NCBI RefSeq assembly: GCF_001632365.1
Contig: NW_024468516.1
Location: 528,177-592,176 of the forward strand
Direction of reading: 5' to 3'
Source: Laetiporus sulphureus 93-53
Lineage: Eukaryota; Basidiomycota; Agaricomycetes; Polyporales; Laetiporaceae
Length of the DNA stretch: 64,000 nucleotides
The stretch's first letter is position 1. Every line of letters starts with the position of its first letter. A program made the position numbers and the translations under genes. The notes beneath the pieces are model-generated. The model was not told the DNA's origin and ran no database searches. It was given only the letters and a program-made list of their open reading frames with translations. Below are positions 12,792 to 24,419 of this stretch, in pieces.

Positions 12792-15139
12792 ATGGCGACC
12801 CCACACTCGTTACCTACCCCGACCGCACAGCGATCGGGGACTCAACTGCCGTTCTCTCCTTCACCGAGCAAGACCTCGCAGCGGCTATCCAGCGTATTGC
12901 CGAAGCCGCATAGCGACGGCGTGTTGCGCACTCTGTCTGCGAGCCGCCCCGGCTCAATTGTCTCCTCGCGCCCCTCCCAGAACATGAGCCATGTAGGCGA
13001 ATCGGCACTGCCATCGTCTATCTCCATACCCCTTCTTCAGTCACGCGCGCTGAACGTTTCCACCTCCACTTACGCAAGCGGTGTGCTGCCATCTGCATCC
13101 TTCTTCAACCCCTTGCGACCTGGCTACCCCCCGCCATCTCCTTCGTCACGCCACACACGTCATTCGAGCGTAGGTTCGAATATGTCTACAGATGCACCCG
13201 CGTTCGAAGGCGTGCGTCTCAGTACGCTCTCAGAACAGCAGAATGGATCGGAAGGCTCCGATACCAGCGGACATCTGACTGACGAGGCGAAAGACCCACC
13301 CACACCATCCACAAAGGCTCCCACCATAAAGCCGAGCAGAGAGTATCTGCTACCGGTTCGGCACAAGCAGCCAAATCGCCCATCGGTGAACACGCAGGTG
13401 ACACCGTACGGCATGCATGACGAGAAAATGAGTCCAAGCGGGCGCGTGCGCGAGAGTTTCGAGAAGCTCTTTAAGCGGTCGCCAGCGAACACCAGTCCGA
13501 CCAGCCCACTTGGCGTCTCTGTGCAGGCGTTAGCACGCTCGCGTTCGGACGACTCATCACAAGCTTTGCAATCCGCCGCAGGACGGATGACTTTCGACCT
13601 GGATATCACCCATGCTCGACGGAAGCAGAATCCGTCTTTTACCCGATCTATTACTTTCATCCCGACCCCTCCGCCGAACTTGGACCCTCTTCCAGCGTTT
13701 ACACCCATCGTGGATACAAGAACTGGGAGGTACATGCGGAATTGGCAGCTACACCCATCAAGGAATCATTTCTTTCTGAATGGATACATACTAACTGGCG
13801 GTGATTCTCCTTGGGCATTCTTTGCATCACTCGCGTTCGTGTTTGGCATCACGGGAGTGTGGTTCGGGACGACATGTGTCTGGTGGTGGTGGCACGAGAG
13901 CCCTGCAGTCGCCATCCTTGGGGCCTACATGTGCCTGCTGACGATTTCCAGCATGTTTGCGACGGTGAGTGCGCATTCACTGTCGTTGAATCTGACTGAT
14001 CGGAATTATTTGATTTGATTGCGTATGATGGCTTAGGCATTTCGAGATCCAGGGATCTTGCCAAGAAACCTGGATCCTGACCCACCATGTCCTACGGCGG
14101 CATCGACAGAGAGCCTCCCTGCGCCTCTCCCCCGGGATATCAAAGTCCGTGCAGGAGCGTGAGTGCTATCCGCGTAGCTGGCGTGCCATCATTGCTAACG
14201 CTGATCGCCGCTTGTCAGTGTGCGCACGAAGTATTGTCAGACATGCAGAACGTACCGTCCTCCGCGATCAAGCCATTGCAAGATGGTATGTGTTCCTGTA
14301 AGATTAGCCAAGCAACAGGAGTGGCTGACTAAACCGACAATTTTTCGATGCGACGTATCGGACGTTGCAGTGTGATAATTGCGTGGAGGGGTGCGACCAT
14401 CACTGTCAATGGGTGAATAACTGCGTTGGCAAGCGTAACTACACCACATTTTTCACATTTCTGTTCTCTGCTGTGAGTGCCATCCGCTCACTGGTCATTG
14501 TGCCTGGAAACGTAAAACGTACCGTCATTGACTGCGATTGTTGCGCAGGTTGTCACCCTCATCCTAGTGATATGCACGACCGCTGTCCACCTGTATCTGC
14601 TTACGCGAGCGCCGTTTCACCTGGATTTCCGGAAAGCATTACAGACGACGCAGGGCTCGGGTAGTGCAGCAGCGTTCATGATGTCCATCCTGGTTATATG
14701 GCCCGTCCTCGCATTGTTGCTATATCACCTACGGGTGAGTACCCCCGTGCTGAGAGAAATAAAGTCAGTGCGGCTAAGCGGGCAGTGTAGTTACTGCTAT
14801 TGAACGTGACGACGATCGAGCAGGTGAAACATCTCAGCACACGTAGGGTACACCGTCCTCGTACTGACCCGCATGTCATAGATTCGCAACCAAGCGCACA
14901 AGTCGCTTGTTCCGGGGCCCGCTCCGCCAAACCCATTCTCCCATGGGTCTTGGCAGCGCAATCTTTTATACGTGCTGTGTCGACCGCCAGGGTACTCGTG
15001 GCTAAACGCGACGGCGATTGCGACAGAGGACCGACGGCAGGTGAATCCCGGGCTGTTGAGGAACATGGAGGATGGTGGTGATTGCGACGCATGGATGGGA
15101 GCATTAGAGGAAGGAAGAGGGCCCAGAAAGGGAGAGTAG
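12792..15139 (+). CDS. DHHC-type protein S-palmitoyltransferase (Erf2-like)
   Basis: Seven exons: 12792..13964, 14037..14158, 14219..14285, 14371..14472, 14549..14734, 14791..14823, 14882..15139; 646 aa. It transfers palmitate from palmitoyl-CoA to cysteines of membrane-bound proteins such as Ras. Residues 1 to about 310 are a Ser/Pro-rich disordered region. A first pair of membrane spans lies at about 335-390, the Cys-rich domain begins with [17 protein letters not shown], and the catalytic motif is DHHC at 463-466, followed by two further spans. The SSHC zinc-binding part and NNCVGKRNY are complete. The C-terminal tail contains NPFSHGSW and [11 protein letters not shown]. Erf2 is the closest match in layout, but the Erf4 partner is not in the window. 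Confidence 0.92.
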
Positions 15140-16253
15140 CGAAGTCTATGTGTCTATCTGACAGGATGGGAAAGACGTGGCGTGCGGTGGGTCGGGGCAC
15201 TTATATTGTACTGTATTCTATGATATTTTGCGACCACCTAGGTGGTGGCCGTGGCAGGGAGAGGGATTAGAGTTAAGACCCTCTATCCTCGGGCCGTTAG
15301 GATGGGGTGATGTATTTTATTCGGATACTTTTATTATGCGGAGGAGAGGATGGAGCTGGCCACCCCTGAGCGCAACTCAATCTGGTGCCTGGGTAGGTCC
15401 GCGGCGGGCCCGAGACGTCCGAGATTTGGGCGATGGATGATAACCGCCAGATAAGTGTCGCGATCAGGGGATAATGGTGCTCAGTAAGGAGGTATTTAAA
15501 ATCGGAATTTGTGAGCGACCCACGGAGCTTGCGCGTGATCTTCGCGATGATGAGTCTTCTGATGCGGCCCCGCGTGCAATTTTTTGGGGTGGCAAAGGGG
15601 TGACGCGTCGCGTTTCAGCGAGTGTCCGCGCAGGTGTGGCGGGAGCAAGTCGGCGGCTGAATCGGGGCGACGGAGGATGGACGTTATTGGTTATTACATG
15701 ACAAAGATCAGAGCGAGGATCGGACAGATGGGATCGCAGTGCGTGATATACGCGCTGATAACGGCTGGGAGCGCGTCTGGTTGCAACGCCTGGCGGGGAC
15801 TCAGCGGGGCCGTGCGAAGGCGGGAGAGGACTGGGTCAAGCCTCCTCCGCTGGCTGCGCGATGCGGTGCGCTCCTTCACCGTCGCCCATATCAGGCACAA
15901 GAGATCGACTATATATACCAGACCAACCCCAAATCAGGAATATGACGTCCGCGGGCCATATTCCTGGCCATCACGTGTATCGCGGAGTTCCAATTACACG
16001 GGTTGCGCTTCAAACGGAAGGCCTCTCAAGTTCGGCATCCGGAGGCGTTGACCCATCTCTCGCTCTGTGCGCACTGCGCTGCTCGTCCTGCTGCCACCAC
16101 CGCTCGCGTTCGCATCCGCGGCGTTATCCTGCACAACGTCTGAGTCGTTCTGCGAGTTTGCATGCCCCTGGGTGTACTCTCCGATCCGAACGAAACTAAT
16201 CGCCGACTCGACCTCCAGGCAATCATTCATTTATAATCCGAGACGCGAACATA
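15140..16253. other. Long upstream region of the Zn2Cys6 regulator
   Basis: About 1.1 kb between the DHHC stop and the regulator's ATG, the longest single-gene upstream region here apart from the large desert. It is GC-rich with purine-rich runs (about 15070-15330), and the last 250 bp become pyrimidine-rich. The ORFs inside have no protein-like sequence. A long 5' leader or complex promoter is likely. Confidence 0.5.
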
Positions 16254-19200
16254 ATGGACCCTAATCCGAATCCTCCGTCCACGCCGGCCACTGCACCCTC
16301 AAACAAGACCCGCGGCAGCGCTGATACCTCCTCATCAAAGCCGAGGAGGTCACGGAACAGCAAGCCCGCCCCATCAACTCTGACCTCTGACACACCGCCG
16401 GCCTCTGACTCCCGCAACTGTGAGCACATTCGCTGAACATATTCCACTGCAACTCAGCATGCTCAATTATTCACTAACCACTCATTGTCCTATTCTTGTC
16501 AGCGTCTCGCACTTCGAACGTCCGGGAGCAGCCGCAGCCTGCCCCTTCTCGTTTCACCGCCCATCTTCAGCCCTATCCAGGTCCTACTGCCCCTCCCTAC
16601 GTGATGAATCCAGGATATAGCCCGCTTAACGGGAATCCCTATCCGTCTTCTCCATCCCCGTTCCACCAACCTGCTAGTTCCGCCTCCCCAGTCAACGGCC
16701 AGAGTTCTCACATTCCAGCTGGCGTGCCGGCCCACACCCATTACTCTTATGCAGTTCACCATACCACATACCCTCATGGATATCCCTCTTACCCCCAGTA
16801 CCCAGCCACAGGTATGATGATGTATGGCACTTCGCCGACAAGCCATCCAGACACTGTGCGCAGCCCAGCAATGCCGTCGCCAGCTCCAATAGCTCCAAGC
16901 ACTGGCAAGCGTAAAAGGAAGTCTAGCGTTGATGACATCCACAGCAGGACGTCTAATGATCTGGATACAGATTCTGGCAATGACCTCACACGCTCAACGA
17001 CACAAGGCTCCAGCTCCAGCATCGTCGTCGACACCAAGAAGCGCACAAAAACTCAGCGCGCTTGTGACAGCTGTCGGAGTCGCAAGATCAGGTTTGTGTT
17101 GCGTTGTTTATCCAGCGACCCCCTTGGTGTGCCGGTGGTATCATCCCCTCACCGACCATGTTGTAGCATTCCGATTGCTTAGGATAAAGTACGGCGGCTG
17201 ATGCTCGTGCCTTTTGTACAGATGTGATGTTCTCCCTGACGCCGATCCGCCAGTATGCCAGCACTGCAAGCAATACGGGTTCGAGTGTACATTTTTCTTG
17301 CCCATCACAGAGACGCGGTTCAAGAAGAAGAAGATGGAAGAGGAGGCGGCTGCCCTAGCAGCAACAGAGAAGGAAAAAGAATTAGAACGGCGTACGTCAT
17401 CCCCTCGCACAGAACACAGCAAAGGCGGCGAGATGAAGGTCTATGGTTAGTTTGTGCACAACCTGTTTCGTTATTATATGCATGCTTATGGCGCGACAGG
17501 TCCTACGTCTCCAGCGCATATGCTCCATTCGCAAGCCATGATTTCTTCGCGCGTTTACGAATCTTACGACATGCGGTATCACCATTCATGGGACGTCAGC
17601 GCGGGCGGCGACGGAGTGATTCGTATACATGAACCACAGCAGGGTGAATTGCAGCTGGCGCTGCCCAAGCCGATCGATATGCGGATCGAACGCGATGTGC
17701 TGGAGCGACTCGTGAACGCCTACTTTTCTGAGGTCGCACCGCTATTGCCTGTCGTAACGCGGGAGGAGTTCGTCGCGAGCAATCCTCCGCCACCTATGTT
17801 GCTCTATTCTATCTGCCTTGTCGCAGCGGCAAGGAGAGAAGTGCCCCAGGGCGTATACGACTCGATCCGACACGCGGTGAATACCCTCATCAAGGCCGAA
17901 GACGTGCTGTCGACCGCTTCGATTGTGAATGTGCAAGCTCTGCTGATCCTGTCTATGTGTGGTGACTGCCACTCGCAATTCGTACCTAACGCACTGTCAG
18001 CGTTGTGGATTCGCCTGGGATGTGCCATACGCATGGTTTGTTTGTTTGTTATACTGAAATCTGGCCCTTTCATTGACTATATGCGCCGCGATTGTAGGCT
18101 CAGGATCTTGGGTTGCATCGTGCCGAGTCAATCAGGCGAGATATTGAGATGCGACGGCGGCTATGGGGTATATGTGTGATCAGCGACCGATGGTCAGTTT
18201 ATTTGGGCGCTCTGCATGGACTGAAGTGCTGATCGCTGATTTATCGTATTAGGATTAGTCTCACGTATGGGCATCCATTCATGATTGACGTACAAGACTG
18301 TGACGCCCGTCTCCCATCGTCCGGCGATCCTAATGATCGGTATATGGATGAGTTGGTGAGGTTGAGTGTGATCTTGGGGCGGGTCTTGAAGACCATCTAT
18401 ACGTGAGACTACTTTATAACATGCAGGTCGACCGACTGATCGCACGTGTTGACAGTCCTGCTGGCCTCAATGTGACGACGGACGAGCAGCTTCACACGTT
18501 ACTCAACGACATTGACGCGTGGAGGAGGAATTTACCAGATGACCTGCAGTTCCGTGGGACGGACACGCATCGTAATGCAGGTAGGCTTCCGTTGACCCGA
18601 ATTCTAGGCCATAGTTACGATGGCATTTTAGGGCTGCTCTTCATGTTGTTCACCTGCGTCAACATGATTTTCTGGCGCGTCTTCATGCGCATATCCTACG
18701 CATGCCCTGCGCACCTCAAGTTCGCCCTGACCGTTGAAAAGTGGACGGAGCTGGTGCAGCTAACGGGGCAGGCCATTGACTGGCTGGATGCCCACGAGCG
18801 TTTGTATGACGTCTGGCTTCTTGTATCATATTGCGCGACGTCATGTGCGCTTGTGCAGGTGCGTGCCTACTAGTCCATTCTACATGTTTCCTTGGCTGAC
18901 GTCTGCTGTCTCTCACGTTGATAGTATCACACTTGGGCGCGGCGGCGGGACCCTGAAGCACAAGCCAGATTAAGGAAACTCCGCGACTGTATCCGGAGAT
19001 GGGAGGCATCCCTCTCTCCAGACCATATGTCAGCACGACGAAAGGTCCGTTGAGACACACTCACAGACTTTCACCTACCGTGCTTGCTGATACATTCTAC
19101 AGACAGCCGAGATTATCGCACTCCTATTTGAGGCCACGCAGAGTCCTCCGGATGTTGCTGATGCTCCGGCGTTAAATCCGACGGGCGGGGTTAAAGTCAA

Positions 19201-19919
19201 GCCTCCCCTCGGCGGGCTTGTCTTCCAGAAGGACCCGTCACGACCCGGCGGTGGCGTGTTTGTAGCGCTTTCAAAGCCGAAGGAAGGTCAAGTTGATGGT
19301 GTGCCTCCTGGTACCATCATCAGCAGTGATGGAAAGGAAGGTGAGGCGATTGCAACCGCGATGTCTGACGTTCGAGCCCGCAATGACCTCGTGTTATCGT
19401 CCGCCCGCTCTGAATTCGCACCCTCTGCGTATGCGTGGTCGTCACCATTAGTTATCACTGGCTCGCAGGCGCAACCGCAATATACGCCGCAAAGTCAGCA
19501 GCAGCAGGAGTCGACCGCACAGGAATATTCGTCGCCGGGAGGGAGCTACTCGAATGTAAACCCGATGATGGACGATGCTTCTAATTCCGGCAACATACAG
19601 GTGATGAATGTGCTGGACGTGCCGCAGGCCTCGAATACCCTGGAGCAGTTTGCGATAGCGGACACCGCTTTCATGGAAGGTATTCCGGAAGGAATGTTTG
19701 AGTGGAGTTCGTCGATTTTTTATACATGTTCGTCCGTGTGTTTGCTCATCGTCAATTTTAGATCAATGGGAGAGTTTCTTCTCGCGTTGGTCGCAGCTAC
19801 CTCAATTCCAGCAGCAGCGACTCCAGCAGCTCGGCAATGTCAGTATGCAGCAACAAGCCCAACCGCAATGCCAACCACAAGCTCAGTACCAGTATCCTGC
19901 CTCCGGTGCTGGGATGTAG
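16254..19919 (+). CDS. Zn2Cys6 fungal transcription factor with fungal_trans domain
   Basis: Eleven exons, 997 aa: 16254..16419, 16503..17091, 17222..17445, 17500..18035, 18098..18192, 18253..18402, 18456..18580, 18632..18858, 18925..19044, 19103..19706, 19762..19919. A Pro/Ser/Tyr-rich N-terminus with a KRKRK nuclear signal leads to a binuclear cluster at 243-274 with spacing C-x2-C-x6-C-x10-C-x2-C-x6-C, all six Cys present. The spacer is followed by a basic/acidic coiled-coil-like segment (FKKKKMEEEAAALAA). The middle homology (fungal_trans) domain spans about 350-640 with AQDLGLHR and RRRLWGICVISDRW. The C-terminus is Gln-rich (QFQQQRLQQL), a likely activation region. Target genes are unknown; the family includes regulators of carbon, nitrogen and secondary metabolism. 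The last intron was placed to keep FEWNQWESFFSRW open. Confidence 0.9.
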
Positions 19920-22900
19920 CACAGGTGGGGTTGCCTTATGTACACCGCATGGTTCGGCATATCACCATACTGTGAAGCTGATAGTTTGATGCGGACTCCT
20001 CTTGAGAAGCACCATGTCAAGAGGATGTGTTTCGATGTCGCTCCGTGATGGTCCCTCATGATTACTACGCGTATATGCCCTGGACCTTCTACTGTCAGGG
20101 CCTATTATTCATGTCATTTCCTCCTTGACCGCGACGCCACGGTGTGCACGATGGGTGCTCGAAGGCGTCTGCGGGTTGGCCAGCCAGTGCCTTTACGTAC
20201 GACGTGCAACATGATTGTCGAGCATCTGCTTCCGCAGTTCACATGAATGAACTTCGAAGTGAATGGGTGTGATTACGTCTTTTATTATGTTACGAAAGCG
20301 GCATAGGTCCATAAGATTAGCAAAATGAAACCGTTTCGGCTATGTAATCACGAGGAAACGATTGCATTCAGGCGACGGACGAGATGCTGACGCCCAGATC
20401 GTCCGTCATCCGCTTCCTGTCTGTTGAGCTCGATTATTCGAAATGTTGCAACCTGGTTGAGATACCGAAGCACTGATGCCCGAGATCTTCTTGTCCCGCG
20501 AACCGATCGTGGACTGGACCTGTCTGCAGACTTCGCCTGCCATCTCCGTCCGCCCGATCCCGGTGTCGGAAGAGACATGTCCGGTGACGCGAATTTGGTA
20601 AGGACGAACCTTGAGCTTGATTGTTGTCTTATCTGATAAGTTGGACCTCACCCATGATTACGGACACTGAGCAAATTCTGTTAGAACCTGATGGAAAGGC
20701 GAGAAGCTCCAGTTTCAGGGCACCCCGGAATATGAAGAAGAGAACAGGAAATGGTCCACTCACCACGGAAAACGCCGCAGAACCTTGCATCGGAACAATT
20801 GCTGAAGCGTAGGCGACTCACCTGCATCTACATAGGCTTTCTCATCGGAATTGATGGCGTGTTACGGTTGCATGTGGGTGGTGAACGAGAATCATTCTAA
20901 GCTGACAACGCTGCATATGTAATGCCCCAGTGCAAAATCGCACGAATGAATGGGTTGGGTAGGAGCCAACAAAGATCTGTGAGGCAATGCGAGAGCGGGA
21001 GTCAGTATACGGCCAGCTCGGAAGAAGACGCGAGTCATGAGCCAAACAAGGGACAGACACAGCTCCGAGCTCAGCGTAGGAAGGGAAGTCATCGGAATGC
21101 CGCGGACACCTTCTCTGCCTCGTGATGCTATAAAGGTACGTTTCGGGGACTGACAGTGGGAACGGAAGTCAAGGAATGATAGTATCGTGAGAGCGCTGAA
21201 CGCACTGCGCGTCCTTCTTTACCACCTTTGTCCCGCGGGAAACCGGGAAAGACGCTTCCATGCCATGCAGGAAACGGAGGCTTCGACACGTCAAAGGATG
21301 TGCCATAGTCAGTACGTCAGCCTGTGGGAAGAGCATGCATGTGGCTATTTCGAGACGATCTGCATACCAGAAAAGCACGCGTGAGTACTCGTAACGAGGA
21401 CGGATGGCATCAACCCATTATTACCTCAGAGTTGATCATTCTGAATGACGTTGACATAAAGTAAACTGATACAGCATCTATCACCGCGATAGGCGACATG
21501 ATCCATTTGTCGTAGCTGATTGAAACCACCTGCGCGTGCAAATCGGTCAATTTCTCAACATTTGTACTTATGCATACCTGTCCGTCCTAGCAACATAACG
21601 CAACTCTCGCCTTGACAGGAAAAGGCTATGTTGATGATCAGACATGCGACGGTCGACCGGAGGTCCGGAGCTGTGAGCATGGAATGAAACGTCACAGTTC
21701 GACAATCCATTGAATGCAATTGAGTCGTTGATTCTCAATCACATCACTTTTGCGCGTCGAATCTTCAGAACCTCGCATCATGCACAGAGTGAGAGAGTGG
21801 ACCTCGTGCAATTGCTATTAAAGCGTTTGAGAAGCAGGTCGGAGCTTGATGGAGCGTATTCTCATAAAGCCTGAGAAGCATATCAGAGCACATGCCAATC
21901 GTGACTGCTCACCATGATGGACTCGTTTTAGTATGATGCAATCGTAGATACAGTCACTTTCTCACATGAAGCGGCTACAACACGAGAAGGCTTCCTAGGA
22001 ATGTCATTGACCACGCGGCGCCGCACATTAGAATTGTTTTGCAAACGACAAGCAAGACTTGCTATGCATGTGGGAAATGCCGTAACGCACTGAACGAAAT
22101 ATGACATCAGTTTTCGCATGAATCCTGACTCGACATAAAAATGTTCCGAGCAATTCATTCACAGGCTCAGCGATAGTTAGGATGCACCCTCTTTGCTGTC
22201 GACTAGTACGCCATGAGAAGACAGTGCTGTTCGGCTGAGGCTCGAGCGGTAACTAAAGAGTTCCAGCAGACGCCTATAATGCACGATGTCTCTGGAAGTA
22301 GTAGCAGTGATATCGCCGCGTACGCTTCGGGCACGCGAGCAATGGAACACGACGGAGAACGAAGGGCAGAATGTTGAAGTCGCTGCCACAAGACAGCCGA
22401 CGCTTGTCTCGGCGGGCAGACTACGCACAATCAGGCACAGAAGGCTGCGGAAAATAACCCGCAGTACGATCACCGGTCTTGCAAGCGACTATGTCCGTGT
22501 GAAGGACAAGATCAAGGGATCATCTCCATAAGGATGCCTGGGTCTCACGAACCAGGAAGGGGGAAGAGACGCCAAATGTGAAATGAACAGCAATAAATGA
22601 ACGCCGCCTATAGCCTCGGTACATCGCATCAAATCGCACGCACGTACCATCGACATCCTCAAACGTTGACGTTGATATTTTCGTTCTTCCATGCATCGCG
22701 AACTGCGATGCATCCTGAGAGCATAACTTCACAAGCGGAGCGCTGTGAATCCGGACCGGAGCTGTGGAATATCAGCATAGCTGCATCATGAATAGAAGTA
22801 TCCTGAGAAGACAGACTTGGCATTGTCTCACGTTAGCTCAACAAAATCGTACTCTGCATTGTGACGATCGTTCGAGCTAGACAAAGCGATAGCATTGTGT

Positions 22901-24419
22901 CAATGATAGGGGAACCACAGTCGCGACTTGTTGACAATCTGCATGAAGACACGCCACTTTCTTCTTGTCTGCCACATTTACTGCATACATGCATCCAACC
23001 GAGAAACACGTACTCATGTGAGCATGCCAGTTCGATTACTTTTCTTCGAAGGCGTTTGCGGCTTCTGACTGCCAGATGGATGGGACGCAGGCTCTAAGAT
23101 CGTGAGATAAGGCGCATATACAGACCTTTCGGCCGCTTCAACCGCATCTCTCTCCGCGTATGTGTGAGACGAAGATATGCGGTGATTAAATGTCCTCTTT
23201 TTGCGAAATCAGCTCACCGAGCTCGCGGGTAAGTTCACACGTACTGCGTATGGGTACAGCACTGCCGTCTGGTCTATCCGGACACGATGTTCATGAGAGC
23301 AAACGGTACATTAGTGCTAAGAAGACAGCCACCAGCTTCACGAAGGCTCGAGCTTGTGGCGACGAGACATCACATGGCGCTTATCGTGAGAGCTGAAATT
23401 GATGGTGGGCGAAACGATCCGCGTGGTTGCCCGGAGCGCTGATAGAGTGTTGAAGTCAGTCATGGATAATGGTGCTGAACATGCAAACGTCACTACTTGC
23501 AGTGAAAATCATTGAAGCCAATTTCGCGCAATGGGTCGCCATCGGCTGCGACTGCACTTGGACGTCTTGGAAGTCCGCAATACGATTCCTGTCCATCGCG
23601 TCGACGGAGGCCGACGGATGTTGTTTCCGGCTCTGGGTGATACCCGAGTCGTCATGTCGTGCAAGAGAGAACTGATAAGGCAACGTGCGATGTTGTTCAT
23701 TCCATGAAAAGCAAACGTCTCAGCGCAAGCTTCTGTTCAGACTATGAGATATGCACGTTCAGTGAACGTCCGAAACGTGAGAGCTTACCCCACAAAATGA
23801 CGTGGATATAGCAAGGAGATCAGATTGTGTCGGAGAACCTGCAGGGTCCTCAGCAATTTCAAGTCGTCGGAAATGGGATCTCGATGGTAGAGCGCTTCCG
23901 TCGGCAAAATTGTTGATGATGGTCGTGTGCATTGCTGTTCGAGGGGCAAAGGTAGTTATTCCGCTTACGAACGTGCTCAACGATAGGATGATCATTCGTC
24001 ATGAGTATACGTTACGCTAGTGGCCGCTTGGCGCATCGTAGTGGCTTCCAAGAACGACTTGAAGGACATGGAGGCTTTGCAGTTAGTCGGGCGATTAAAC
24101 GACGTGCTGATGATCAAGTCGCTTGGTTGAACGAAGGATGCTCTAGAAGCACAGACTAGCACAAGACCGCAAATCGGTGCCATTGAGGCGAAAAGCTGCG
24201 GAGAAGAAAGACTAGACTGGCGTTGTGGCAACGGATAAACCGCAACGTCGCTCGCTTGCCGCACTTGCTCACGCTCGACACGTTCTCACTTCTCTGATCA
24301 TGTTCTCTCTCAGGTAGCCTACGTCTCGCTGCTCTAATCCGACGTGCATAACGTCCCACGTCGTATTCGCATCTCCCAACGACGCAGACGACGCATCCCA
24401 CACTACCCACACGTTCCTT
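19920..24419. other. 4.5 kb region without a recognisable gene
   Basis: No ORF over about 100 codons occurs in this interval on either strand, and none of the short ones shows a known motif or joins across plausible splice sites to something longer. I saw no long terminal repeats, no terminal inverted repeats and no transposase or reverse-transcriptase motif. A minus-strand stretch at 20348-20651 looks slightly protein-like but could not be assembled. The last few hundred bases (about 24130-24419) should contain the promoter of the LIM gene. A long non-coding RNA, a decayed element or a very intron-rich small gene remain possible. Confidence 0.5.

Noticed and set aside
13160..13735. 191-codon minus-strand frame opposite the DHHC gene
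   Set aside because: It is an antisense shadow of the Ser/Pro-rich exon 1 and has no motif of its own.
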